Shown here: piece by piece, positions 22,763 through 31,229 of the stretch
Layout of the letters: each line of letters starts with the position of its first letter
Position numbering within the stretch: position 1 is the first letter of the stretch
Assembly (NCBI RefSeq): GCF_002197815.1
Contig: NZ_NIUB01000047.1
Coordinates: 1 to 34,513 of the forward strand
Origin: Pseudomonas oleovorans subsp. oleovorans
GTDB taxonomy: Bacteria > Pseudomonadota > Gammaproteobacteria > Pseudomonadales > Pseudomonadaceae
DNA length: 34,513 nucleotides
Direction of reading: 5' to 3'
Program-made: the position numbers and the translations under genes
The notes under the pieces: model-generated
What the model was told of the DNA's origin: nothing
What the model saw: the letters and a program-made list of their open reading frames with translations, nothing else
The model's database searches: none

Positions 22763-25700
22763 ATGTCGCTGTCCCCCGGGTTGATCGCCGCGGTCGCCCT
22801 GATCTACATGGCCATTCTTTTCGCCATCGCCTTCTATGGTGACCGCCGCAGCACGCCCATGCCGCCGAAGATCCGTGCCTGGGTGTACTCGCTGTCGCTG
22901 GCCGTTTACTGCACCAGCTGGACCTTCTTCGGCGCCGTCGGCCAGGCCGCCGAACAGCTATGGTCATTCCTGCCGATCTACCTCGGGCCGACCATTCTGC
23001 TGCTGACCATGCCCTGGGTGCTGCAGAAGATGGTGATGATCAGCAAGCAGGAGAACATCACCTCCATCGCCGACTTCATCGCCGCGCGCTACGGCAAGTC
23101 GCAGTCGCTGGCCATCGTGGTGGCGCTGATCTGCCTGGTCGGCGTGCTCCCCTACATCGCCCTGCAGCTCAAGGGCATCGTGCTCGGCGTCAATCTGCTG
23201 ATCGGTGTACATGCCCAGGACACCGGCACCAGCGCTCAGGACACCGCGCTGATCGTGTCACTGGCTCTGGCGTTGTTCACCATTCTGTTCGGCACCCGCA
23301 ACCTCGACGTCACCGAGCACCATCGCGGCATGGTGCTGGCGATTGCCTTCGAGTCGCTGGTCAAGTTGCTGGCCTTCCTCGCCGTTGGTGCCTTCGTCAC
23401 CTTCGGCCTGTACAACGGCTTCCACGACCTGCTCGAACAGGCACACAACACCGCCGAGCTGGACGCCTTCTGGAACGAGGCGGTGAACTGGCCGGCGATG
23501 CTGGTGCAGACCGGCATGGCGATGATCGCCATCATCTGTCTGCCGCGGCAGTTCCACGTCACCGTGGTGGAGAACATCGAACCCAAGGACCTGCGCCTGG
23601 CGCGCTGGGTATTCCCCGCCTACCTGATGCTGGCTGCGTTGTTCGTCGTGCCCATCGCCCTCGCCGGGCAGATGCTGCTGCCGGCAGGCGTGACACCGGA
23701 CTCCTTCGTCATCAGCCTGCCGCTGGCCGAAGCCCATCCAAGTCTGGCGGTGCTGGCCTTTATCGGCGGCGCCTCGGCCGCCACCGGCATGGTGATAGTC
23801 GCGTCCGTCGCCTTGTCGACCATGATCTCCAACGACATGCTGCTGCCCTGGCTGCTGCGCCGGCAGAGCACCGAGCGGCCGTTCGAGGCCTTCCGCCACT
23901 GGATGCTCACCGCGCGGCGGGTCAGCATCGTGCTGATCCTGCTGCTGGCCTACGTCTGCTATCGCCTGCTCGGTGAGGGCACCAGCCTGGCAACCATTGG
24001 CCAGGTCTCGTTCGCCGCCATCGGCCAACTGGCCCCCGCCATGTTCGGCGCGCTGGTGTGGAAACAGGCCAACCGCCGCGGCGTGTTCGCCGGCCTGATC
24101 TTCGGTGCCATGCTCTGGTTCTACACCCTGGTCCTGCCACTGGCGGCACGTGGCATGGGCTGGTCGCTGGAGAGCTTCCCCGGCCTGACCACCCTGCTCT
24201 ACGCCCCCATCGGCCTGCAGGTCGACCCGCTGACCCGCGGCGTGGTGCTGTCGCTGGCCGGCAATATGCTGCTGTTCGCCTGGGTCTCCTGGTTCTCCCG
24301 CACCCGGGTGTCGGAGCACTGGCAGGCCGGGCGCTTCATCGGCCACGACCTGGGTACCAAACCCAGCAGTCGCAGCCTGTTGGCGGTGCAGGTGGAGGAT
24401 CTGCTGCTGCTCGCCAGCCGCTTCGTCGGCGAGGAGCGAGCGCGCAAGAGCTTTATCCGCTTCGCCTACCAACAGAACCCGAGCAAGGGCTTCGAGCCCA
24501 ACCAGCCGGCCAACAGCGAGTGGATCGCCCATACCGAGCGCCTGCTCGCCGGCGTGCTCGGCGCCTCCAGCACCCGCGCGGTGGTCAAGGCCGCCATCGA
24601 AGGCCGCGAGATGCAGGTCGAGGACGTGGTGCGCATCGTCGATGAGGCGTCCGAGGTGCTGCAGTTCAACCGCGCCCTGCTGCAGGGGGCGATCGAGAAC
24701 ATCACCCAGGGCATCAGCGTGGTCGACCAGAACCTGCGCCTGGTGGCCTGGAATCACCGCTACCTGGAGCTGTTCGAGTACCCCGAGGGGCTGATCTACG
24801 TCGGCCGGCCGATTGCCGAGATCATCCGCTTCAATGCCGAACGCGGCATGCTCGGCGGCGGCGACGTCGAGGAGAACGTCGCCAAGCGCCTGTACTGGAT
24901 GCGCCAGGGCACCGCGCACAGCTATGAGCGGGTATTCCCCAACGGCCGGGTGATCGAGCTGATCGGCAACCCCATGCCCGGCGGCGGCTTCGTCATGAGT
25001 TTCACCGACATCACCGAGTTCCGCGAGGCCGAGCGAGCGCTCAAGGATGCCAACGAAAGCCTGGAGCGGCGAGTCGCGGAACGCACCCAGGAGCTGTCCA
25101 AACTGAACCAGGCGCTGACCGAGGCCAAGGCCCACGCCGAGGCCGCCAACCAGTCGAAGACACGCTTTCTCGCCGCGGTCAGCCACGACCTGATGCAGCC
25201 GCTCAACGCCGCGCGGCTGTTCTCCGCGGCGCTGGCCCACCAGGACGAAGCGTTGCCGAGCGAGGCGCAGGAACTGGTGCGCCACCTGGACAGCTCGCTG
25301 CGTTCGGCCGAGGACCTGATCACCGACCTGCTGGACATCTCGCGCCTGGAGAACGGCCGCATCGCTCCGGATCGCCACCCCTTCGCCCTTGCCAGCCTGT
25401 TCGACACCCTCGCCGCCGAGTTCGGCGTGCTGGCCGCCGAACAGGGCATCGACCTGCGCGTGCGCGGCAGCAAGCAGTGGGTCGACAGCGACAGCAAGCT
25501 GCTGCGGCGCATCCTGCAGAACTTCCTGACCAACGCCTTCCGCTATGCCAAGGGCCGCGTGGTGCTCGGCGTACGCCGCGAGGGTGACCACCTGCGCCTG
25601 GAGGTGTGGGACCGCGGCGCCGGCATCCCCGAGGACAAGCGCAAGGTGATCTTCGAGGAATTCAAACGCCTCGACAGCCACCAGACCCGCGCCGAGAAGG

Positions 25701-26251
25701 GCCTGGGCCTGGGCCTGGCGATCGCCGACGGCCTCTGCCGCGTGCTCGCCCACCGCCTGGAAGTGCGTTCCTGGCCAGGCAAAGGCAGCGTGTTCAGCGT
25801 CAGCGTGCCGCTAGCGCGCCAGCCGGCGGCCAAGCCCAAGGCGGCGGCCGGCAGCGAGGTCAACGGCCAGCCGCTGCAGGGCACCCAGGTGCTGTGCATC
25901 GACAACGAGGACAGCATCCTCACCGGCATGCACAGCCTGTTGTCGCGCTGGGGCTGCCAGGTGTGGACGGCGCGCAACCGCCTGGAATGCGAGCACCTGC
26001 TCAGTGAAGACGTACGCCCACAGCTGGCGCTGATCGACTACCACCTCGACGAGGGCGAGACCGGCACCGAGCTGATGGCCTGGCTGCGCACGCGCCTGGG
26101 CGAGCCGGTGCCCGGCGTGGTGATCAGCGCCGACGGCCGCCCGGAGCTGGTGGCCGAGGTGCATGCCGCCGGCCTCGACTACCTGCCCAAACCGGTCAAG
26201 CCGGCCGCCCTGCGCGCGCTGCTCAGCCGTCATCTGGTGTTGCGCGGCTAG
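22763..26251 (+). CDS. Transporter-like hybrid histidine kinase
   Basis: This 1162-aa inner-membrane sensor belongs to the group (like CbrA) whose N-terminus resembles sodium/solute symporters. About 13 hydrophobic helices fill residues 1-510, including ISKQENITSIADFIAARYGKS. A PAS domain (about 635-755), a coiled coil (about 755-800) and a HisKA domain with H808 (SHDLMQPLNAARL) follow. Then come an ATPase domain (about 900-1015, with the N, DRGAG and GLGLGLAI boxes) and a C-terminal receiver (about 1035-1155) with D1092 and DNED acidic residues. The ATG at 22763 has GGAG 7 bases upstream. No separate response regulator is adjacent. The signal is unknown. Confidence 0.9.
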   Translation: MSLSPGLIAAVALIYMAILFAIAFYGDRRSTPMPPKIRAWVYSLSLAVYCTSWTFFGAVGQAAEQLWSFLPIYLGPTILLLTMPWVLQKMVMISKQENITSIADFIAARYGKSQSLAIVVALICLVGVLPYIALQLKGIVLGVNLLIGVHAQDTGTSAQDTALIVSLALALFTILFGTRNLDVTEHHRGMVLAIAFESLVKLLAFLAVGAFVTFGLYNGFHDLLEQAHNTAELDAFWNEAVNWPAMLVQTGMAMIAIICLPRQFHVTVVENIEPKDLRLARWVFPAYLMLAALFVVPIALAGQMLLPAGVTPDSFVISLPLAEAHPSLAVLAFIGGASAATGMVIVASVALSTMISNDMLLPWLLRRQSTERPFEAFRHWMLTARRVSIVLILLLAYVCYRLLGEGTSLATIGQVSFAAIGQLAPAMFGALVWKQANRRGVFAGLIFGAMLWFYTLVLPLAARGMGWSLESFPGLTTLLYAPIGLQVDPLTRGVVLSLAGNMLLFAWVSWFSRTRVSEHWQAGRFIGHDLGTKPSSRSLLAVQVEDLLLLASRFVGEERARKSFIRFAYQQNPSKGFEPNQPANSEWIAHTERLLAGVLGASSTRAVVKAAIEGREMQVEDVVRIVDEASEVLQFNRALLQGAIENITQGISVVDQNLRLVAWNHRYLELFEYPEGLIYVGRPIAEIIRFNAERGMLGGGDVEENVAKRLYWMRQGTAHSYERVFPNGRVIELIGNPMPGGGFVMSFTDITEFREAERALKDANESLERRVAERTQELSKLNQALTEAKAHAEAANQSKTRFLAAVSHDLMQPLNAARLFSAALAHQDEALPSEAQELVRHLDSSLRSAEDLITDLLDISRLENGRIAPDRHPFALASLFDTLAAEFGVLAAEQGIDLRVRGSKQWVDSDSKLLRRILQNFLTNAFRYAKGRVVLGVRREGDHLRLEVWDRGAGIPEDKRKVIFEEFKRLDSHQTRAEKGLGLGLAIADGLCRVLAHRLEVRSWPGKGSVFSVSVPLARQPAAKPKAAAGSEVNGQPLQGTQVLCIDNEDSILTGMHSLLSRWGCQVWTARNRLECEHLLSEDVRPQLALIDYHLDEGETGTELMAWLRTRLGEPVPGVVISADGRPELVAEVHAAGLDYLPKPVKPAALRALLSRHLVLRG

Positions 26252-26697
26252 GGGGCCGAATGTTTTCCACAGGGCGGAACCACTGCTGAAGGTTTGCCAC
26301 CTCTACCGCGACGTCCCCCACCGGCATTGGCGCACCAGGCGCCACAGCCTGGCCGGGTACGCGACGCAGGCAAATACGCGGCACTTCATCAATCTGACCG
26401 CGCTGCAGAATGCCGGTAGCAACGGCCGGACACGTTCGCACGGTTTCGCGACTCGCGGCGACCCTGCATTCGGGAGCCCCAACCAAGGACTGGACTTGCC
26501 AGGCACTGGCGCTACACGAAACCTTCCAGGATCGCCCCAAACCCTGTTTCAGAACGGCCCAGAGGTTACTGGCACTTTCGTAACGCCAGCCCACCAGGGC
26601 AAGCCAGCACTCAACAATGGCTCTTATACCGAGCGATGCAATCGTCATTCGTGGAGCCAGCCATGTTCCTGTTCGCCCGACCATTTAGTTTCCTGCG
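26252..26697. other. 446-bp stretch without a recognised gene
   Basis: Both strands were read. The open frames crossing it (a minus-strand one of about 150 codons and a plus-strand one running on from the kinase gene) have no recognisable family, no good binding site and weak codon bias. No terminator for the kinase gene and no clear promoter for the hydrolase was found. It may hold a decayed gene or untranslated leader. Confidence 0.4.
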
Positions 26698-27645
26698 ATG
26701 AACGCGCCACTGTCGCGGGATGAACTGTCACCTCGGCAGTTGGACGTGGATAGCGACGGCCTGCGCCTGCGCACCTATGTCTGGGACAAGGCTGACGCGC
26801 CGACCCTGCTGCTGGTGCACGGCTATCCGGACAGTCACGAAATCTGGCTACCGCTGATCCGCGAGCTGGCGGCCGACTATCGCATCGTCGCCTACGACGT
26901 GCGCGGCTGCGGCGCCTCGCAGGTGCCGCAGCACCTGCGCGACTACCGCCTGGAACAGCTGGCGCGCGATCTGGAAGCGGTGGTGCATGCCACCAGCCCG
27001 GATCGCCCGGTGCACCTGGTCGCCCACGACTGGGGCTCAATCCAGAGCTGGGAGGCAGTAACCGAGCCGCGCACCCAGCCGCTGCTGGCCTCCTACACCA
27101 GCATCTCCGGCCCTTGTCTCGACCACGTCGGCCACTGGCTGCGCGAGCGCCTCACCCTGCGCCGCCCCAAAGCGCTGTGGCAGGCGCTCGGACAACTGCT
27201 CAGCTCCTGGTACATCGCCCTCTTCCACACCCCACTGTTGCCGGAGTTGTGCTGGCGTCTGGGCCTGGATCGCACCTGGCCCTGGCTGCTGCGCCGCCTC
27301 GAAGGTGTAGGCAATCTGCCAGCGAGCCCTACGCAGCGCAGTGATGGCATGCGTGGTGTGCAGCTGTATCGTGCCAATTTCATACGCAGCCTGCTCAGGC
27401 CGCGCTCACGCAGCACCCACGTGCCAGTGCAACTGATCGTGCCGCTGAGCGACCGCTTCGTACGCCCGCAACTGTTCGCCGACCTGCAGCGCTGGGCGCC
27501 GCTGCTGAGCCGCCGCGAAGTCTGCGCCGGGCACTGGCAACTGCTGGCCGAACCGACCGCCCTGGCCGGCTGGCTGCGCGGCTACGTCAGCAGACTGGAG
27601 CAGGCCCGTCCTCGCACACAACCCGAGCAAGCGCCCCTGCGCTAG
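26698..27645 (+). CDS. Alpha/beta hydrolase, epoxide-hydrolase-like
   Basis: The 315-aa product has the alpha/beta hydrolase core: the oxyanion region LLVHGYPDS (about 38-46), a DVRGCGAS strand loop, the nucleophile elbow VAHDWGS with Asp as nucleophile, a cap region, a likely acid in PLSDRF and the base His in CAGHWQLL. An Asp nucleophile with HDWG is usual for epoxide hydrolases and haloalkane dehalogenases, not esterases. I recall very similar sequences as the N-terminal half of longer pseudomonad proteins that continue into a short-chain dehydrogenase; here only the hydrolase half exists. The ATG has no good binding site. The gene converges with rmuC. Confidence 0.82.
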   Translation: MNAPLSRDELSPRQLDVDSDGLRLRTYVWDKADAPTLLLVHGYPDSHEIWLPLIRELAADYRIVAYDVRGCGASQVPQHLRDYRLEQLARDLEAVVHATSPDRPVHLVAHDWGSIQSWEAVTEPRTQPLLASYTSISGPCLDHVGHWLRERLTLRRPKALWQALGQLLSSWYIALFHTPLLPELCWRLGLDRTWPWLLRRLEGVGNLPASPTQRSDGMRGVQLYRANFIRSLLRPRSRSTHVPVQLIVPLSDRFVRPQLFADLQRWAPLLSRREVCAGHWQLLAEPTALAGWLRGYVSRLEQARPRTQPEQAPLR

Positions 27646-27659
27646 CGGGTAGACGTCGC

Positions 27660-29135
27660 TCACTCGCCCAGTTCGTCCAGCGCCGGCAGATCGGCAGAGC
27701 GCTCGAGCAACTCGCCTGGCAGACTCTTGCTTGCGCGCGCGCCCAGCAGCTTGAGGTTTTCCACACGGCCAATGAGGTTGCCGCGACCGTCCACCAGCTT
27801 GTTACGGGCACTGGCGTAAGCCTTGTCCAATTGCTGCAGACGGCTGCCCATCTCGTCCAGATCGGCGACAAAGGCAACGAACTTGTCGTACAGCTGGCCG
27901 GCACGCTCGGCGATCTCGCGCGCATTCTGGCCCTGCCGCTCCTGACGCCAGAGGCTGTCGATCACCCGCAGGGTAGCCAGCAAGGTAGTCGGGCTGACGA
28001 TCACCACCTGCTGCTCGAAGGCCTCCCGGAACAGGTCCGGCTCAGCCTGCAACGCCGCTGCGAAGGCCGCCTCGATGGGCACGAAGAGCAGGACGAAATC
28101 CAGGCTGTGCAGACCTTCGAGGCGCTGGTAATCCTTGCCGGAGAGGCCCTTGAGGTGACTGCGCAGAGAGATCAGGTGTTGCTTGAGGGCCTGCTGGCGG
28201 ACCGGCTCGTCCGCAGCCGCGACATACTGCTGGTAGGCGCTGAGGCTGACCTTGGCATCGACAATCACCTGCCTGTCGCCCGGCAGGCGGATGAGAACGT
28301 CAGGCTGAAAGCGCTCGCCACCAGCGCCCTTGAGGCTGACCTGAGTGTGATACTCGCGCCCCTTCTCCAGGCCGGCATGCTCCAGCACTCGCTCCAGCAC
28401 CAACTCGCCCCAGTTGCCCTGAGTCTTCTGGCCCTTGAGCGCGCGGGTCAGATTGGTCGCCTCGTCGCCCAGGCGTTGGTTGAGCTGCTGCAGACGCTCC
28501 AACTCCTTGCTCAGGGAAAAACGCTCACGCGCTTCTTGCTGATAACTTTCGTCGACGCGCTTCTCGAATGCCTGGATCCGCTCCTTAAGTGGGTCGAGCA
28601 ACTGGCCGAGACGCTGCTGGCTGGTCTCGGCGAAGCGCTGCTCGCGCTCATCGAAGATCTTCGTCGCCAGTTCGGAGAACTGGGCGCGCAGCTCGTTGCG
28701 CGCGCCCTGCAGATCATCGAGGCGCTGTTGCTGGTTATCGCGATTTTCCTGCAACTCGGCAGCCAGCGCCGCACACTCGGCGGTGAGCCGACGCAGTTCA
28801 GCTTCGTTACGTTCGCGCTGCTGATTCCATGACTGCGCGGCCTCGCGGGCAATCTGCCGCTCCTGCTGCAGCAGCTCGTTCTCACGGCGCAAACCGGCCA
28901 ACTCGGTTTGCTGCTCCACCTTGATCTCGCTGACCTCGGCCAACTCGGCGCGACAATCATCGAGTTGCGCCAGCAAACCGGCCTGGCTCAGTTGCGCATG
29001 CTCCAGGCGTTCCTGCAACAGCGCCTGCTCGCCTTGCGCGCGAGCCAGCCGGCGCTGCAAGGACCAAAGGCCGGCCAATAACGGAACCAGCGCAACGACG
29101 GTGCCGATGGCGAGAGAGAAGGGATCGATTGGCAT
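27660..29135 (-). CDS. rmuC: DNA recombination protein RmuC
   Basis: RmuC limits recombination at inverted repeats and is predicted to be a nuclease. The 491-aa product has an N-terminal membrane helix (about 5-24) and a long coiled coil (about 25-245). The RmuC core (about 240-440) includes KGQKTQGNWGELVLERVLE and the nuclease-like FQPDVLIRLPGDRQVIVDAK, with acidic and lysine residues of a PD-(D/E)xK fold. GGAG precedes the ATG by 6 bases. Only 14 bases separate its stop from the convergent hydrolase stop, and no terminator is visible there. The Sel1-like gene lies upstream on the same strand, 65 bases away. Confidence 0.93.
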   Translation of the reverse strand: MPIDPFSLAIGTVVALVPLLAGLWSLQRRLARAQGEQALLQERLEHAQLSQAGLLAQLDDCRAELAEVSEIKVEQQTELAGLRRENELLQQERQIAREAAQSWNQQRERNEAELRRLTAECAALAAELQENRDNQQQRLDDLQGARNELRAQFSELATKIFDEREQRFAETSQQRLGQLLDPLKERIQAFEKRVDESYQQEARERFSLSKELERLQQLNQRLGDEATNLTRALKGQKTQGNWGELVLERVLEHAGLEKGREYHTQVSLKGAGGERFQPDVLIRLPGDRQVIVDAKVSLSAYQQYVAAADEPVRQQALKQHLISLRSHLKGLSGKDYQRLEGLHSLDFVLLFVPIEAAFAAALQAEPDLFREAFEQQVVIVSPTTLLATLRVIDSLWRQERQGQNAREIAERAGQLYDKFVAFVADLDEMGSRLQQLDKAYASARNKLVDGRGNLIGRVENLKLLGARASKSLPGELLERSADLPALDELGE

Positions 29136-29200
29136 AGACGCTCCATGTTTGACCGCCGTGCAGTATACCCGCCGGCGATTTACACGGGGTCAGCACGCAA

Positions 29201-29512
29201 TCAGCGCGACAGACGCTCCAGCTCCAGCTGAGCACTGCGATCGCCTGCGCGGGCAGCCTGGCGTAGCAGTTCATAACCGATACGGCGATCACGGGTATTA
29301 CCGCAGTCGCGACAGAGCAATTGGCCCAACCGACTTTGTGCCTGCACACAGCCTTTGCGGGCAGGCTGCTTGAGCAGGTTGCCGGCGATGCGTTTGACGC
29401 TCGGTGTTTGTCCCAGACGCGGACTGTCGAGCAGCCACAGCGCAACGCGCATGGGCAGACGAGAAGAACCGGAACGAGTTGCAGGGGATGAAGAAGGCAA
29501 GGCGCGAGGCAT
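29201..29512 (-). CDS. Sel1-repeat-like small protein
   Basis: The product is about 103 aa. Its C-terminal half (QSRLGQLLCRDCGNTRDRRIGYELLRQAARAGDRSAQLELERL) contains about one and a half Sel1-type helical repeats, which mediate protein contacts. The N-terminal part is basic and low in complexity. The start is uncertain: neither the ATG at 29512 nor the one at 29452 has a convincing binding site, and the WLLDSPRLG segment after the second looks conserved. It may be co-transcribed with rmuC. Function unknown. Confidence 0.65.
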   Translation of the reverse strand: MPRALPSSSPATRSGSSRLPMRVALWLLDSPRLGQTPSVKRIAGNLLKQPARKGCVQAQSRLGQLLCRDCGNTRDRRIGYELLRQAARAGDRSAQLELERLSR

Positions 29513-29545
29513 AAATAAAGGGGGGTGACTGCCGGGGCGCGCCAC

Positions 29546-29889
29546 TCTACTCCTTTTTTCTCGAAGGTAAAGTCTTGCCTGCCAGATCGATTGCGGCTGC
29601 CAGAAAGAGTTTCCTCACAATCCACAGAAGCTGTGGATAACTCCGTGCACAACTTGGGCGAAAGAACTCACAGGCCTGATGCCATGGGGCTCGCAGTCAA
29701 ACTGTCGATTTTTTCACCAATGGAAAAAGTGCATATTTTTCATTGACTTAAAAATCAACCACGGAAAATCAAGCGGTTAGCGGCGTTTCTGACAGTGATG
29801 TGACAGCCTGCTTCAGCATTGTGCACAACTCCCTGCGACAGATCCGCGCAGCGCTCTGTTTCGGGGCATCTGACGCGCCAGCGCAGGCG
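29546..29889. other. Gene-free region with DnaA-box-like sites and an AT-rich patch
   Basis: An exact DnaA box TGTGGATAA lies at 29632-29640. Its first part forms an inverted repeat with ATCCACAG (29620-29627 with 29631-29638). The 10-mer GTGCACAACT occurs twice (29645-29654 and 29821-29830), each resembling a degenerate DnaA box. An AT-rich patch spans about 29709-29775. No gene on either strand is supported. Confidence 0.45.
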
Positions 29890-30642
29890 TTACGCGGGGT
29901 GCGGCAATTGCCCCTGCACCAGAAACTGCTCCCAGTGAAACAGCCGTGGTTGATCCGGCGTTTGCGCATGCTTGAACGCCACGTACTCGCTCGTGGTTTC
30001 ACACAACCAGGCCGTCAGATTACGCGGACGCTTCTCCACGAACGCAGCCGGCACGTAGAGCGCCACATTGCTGCCACCGTCAGGACAGCGTGCCGAGCGG
30101 TACTCGAAAGCCTGAATGCCCGCCGCGCGCATCGACGTACCGAGACGCTGAGGCACGCTGTAATCACTGGGGTGAGCCAACAGTGCGTCATGTTGAGCGA
30201 AAGGCGACTGTTGCAACTGGATACCGTGCTCGACGCGGTAACGCGCCTCGAAGGTCGAATGCTCGGAGAGGATGCGGCCACTGGGCGGCGGCACGACCAT
30301 GCCATTCCACAATACGAAACGGTAGTAGGCGGCCTCGGCCATCGCCGTTTGCAGACGCTGAGCGGCGTAGAACAGGCTGGGTTCGTGCACGCGGCCGAAG
30401 CGCGAGCCCCAACGCAGCGGCGGATAACGAAACGGCGTCTTCAGCAGGTAGTGCAACGGCTCGGCGGCTTCAGGCAGCGGCGGCTTGCTGCTCTCGAGCA
30501 GTTCCTCGAGCAGGGTCTGCTCGGCCAGGTTATCCACCAGTTGCAGGGTCGCAACCTGGGCCTGGCTCTCCACCATGCGCAACAGCTTGCCGCGCAGCGG
30601 TCGCACCTGTCGCTCGCCGTCGCATAGTTGCCAGATATCCAT
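29890..30642 (-). CDS. RES-domain toxin of a type II toxin-antitoxin pair
   Basis: RES toxins bind and degrade NAD+, arresting growth until the antitoxin returns. The 250-aa product carries the RES domain at about residues 70-225. The family pattern begins FRYPPLRWGSRFGR, then TAMAEAAYYR (Arg and Glu of the active site), and ends with conserved Tyr/Ser-rich strands (FEYRSARCPDGGSNVALY). It belongs to the longer RES class, since many relatives are only about 150-160 aa. The ATG at 30642 with AGGAG 8 bases upstream is preferred to the GTG at 30651. It lies 83 bases after the antitoxin stop; a hairpin occupies the gap. Confidence 0.88.
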   Translation of the reverse strand: MDIWQLCDGERQVRPLRGKLLRMVESQAQVATLQLVDNLAEQTLLEELLESSKPPLPEAAEPLHYLLKTPFRYPPLRWGSRFGRVHEPSLFYAAQRLQTAMAEAAYYRFVLWNGMVVPPPSGRILSEHSTFEARYRVEHGIQLQQSPFAQHDALLAHPSDYSVPQRLGTSMRAAGIQAFEYRSARCPDGGSNVALYVPAAFVEKRPRNLTAWLCETTSEYVAFKHAQTPDQPRLFHWEQFLVQGQLPHPA

Positions 30643-30661
30643 GGCGATCACTCCTAAGCGT

Positions 30662-30726
30662 GGAGCCTGCTAGAGCCTGCTTTTAACCCAGCAGGGCCGA
30701 CGCGCAGCAGGCTTTGAGCAGGCTCT
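30662..30726 (-). promoter_or_regulatory. Intergenic hairpin between antitoxin and toxin
   Basis: AGAGCCTGCT (30672-30681) pairs exactly with AGCAGGCTCT (30717-30726). A second pair is GAGCCTGCT (30663-30671) with AGCAGGCT (30706-30713), so alternative stems are possible. The outer stem touches the antitoxin stop codon and ends some 20 bases before the toxin's ribosome binding site. A role in attenuating toxin expression is inference. Confidence 0.55.
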
Positions 30727-31097
30727 CAGACCTTGCCGCGAATGGCGTCCAGATACTCGACAACACGCACCAGCCCCTGCACCTGACTCATCTGCTGCAG
30801 CGGAATACCTGCCAGATGGCGATTTTCGGTGCGCAGAAAATGGCGCATGTCCTGCTGATTGCCGCCAAACAGGGCAAACAGCGCGCGATAGGCGCGTATC
30901 AGCAACAGCGCCAGCTCGCCGGTCTTGCTCTGCGGACGCAAACCACCCTGCTCACTCCAGCGGCTGATGGCACTGCGATGGACGCCAACGATGTCGGCCA
31001 GCTCCTGCTGCGTCAGCCCCAGTTGCTCACGGGTATTGAGCAGGGCTTTAGCCAGTACCGCATCGGCATCGGGCTGAGAGCGAGTCACAGCACTCAT
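30726..31097 (-). CDS. Xre/MbcA/ParS-type antitoxin of the RES toxin
   Basis: The 123-aa product has an N-terminal helix-turn-helix (about 22-55; LGLTQQELADIVGVHRSAISRW) and the C-terminal toxin-binding domain of the MbcA/ParS/Xre group (about 65-120; ALLLIRAYRALFALFGGN and an RHFLRTENRHLAG segment). It should bind and neutralise the RES protein and repress its own promoter. AGGAGG precedes the ATG at 31097; the longer upstream frame crosses the promoter region and is rejected. Antitoxin-first order is normal for this family. The AT-rich stretch upstream (about 31110-31160) is the likely promoter and operator. Confidence 0.9.
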   Translation of the reverse strand: MSAVTRSQPDADAVLAKALLNTREQLGLTQQELADIVGVHRSAISRWSEQGGLRPQSKTGELALLLIRAYRALFALFGGNQQDMRHFLRTENRHLAGIPLQQMSQVQGLVRVVEYLDAIRGKV

Positions 31098-31109
31098 CAC
31101 ATCCTCCTT

Positions 31110-31160
31110 CGCTCGTTTACGACAAAATAAATATTGAAAGCTGTAAATACACAATAGCAC
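31110..31160 (-). promoter_or_regulatory. AT-rich promoter/operator region of the RES/Xre pair
   Basis: The segment is markedly AT-richer than its surroundings and contains TTTAC (31116-31120) and GTAAA (31143-31147) as a spaced inverted pair. On the minus strand a TTGTGT..TTTATT pair at 17-bp spacing could be the promoter. Type II antitoxins usually bind such sites; none is proven here. Confidence 0.35.
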
Positions 31161-31229
31161 GGAAAGCCGCTTGGCACCCACTCGAGCATGGGGTACCGTC
31201 CAGTGGACCGCACCGAGCAAGGAACACTC

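Noticed and set aside
23258..25753. Very long open frame (831 codons) on the minus strand inside the hybrid kinase gene
   Set aside because: It mirrors the GC-rich codon pattern of the kinase gene, its translation is low in complexity (Gln/Ala/His/Asp rich) and it lacks a binding site. The plus-strand product has complete, ordered domains.
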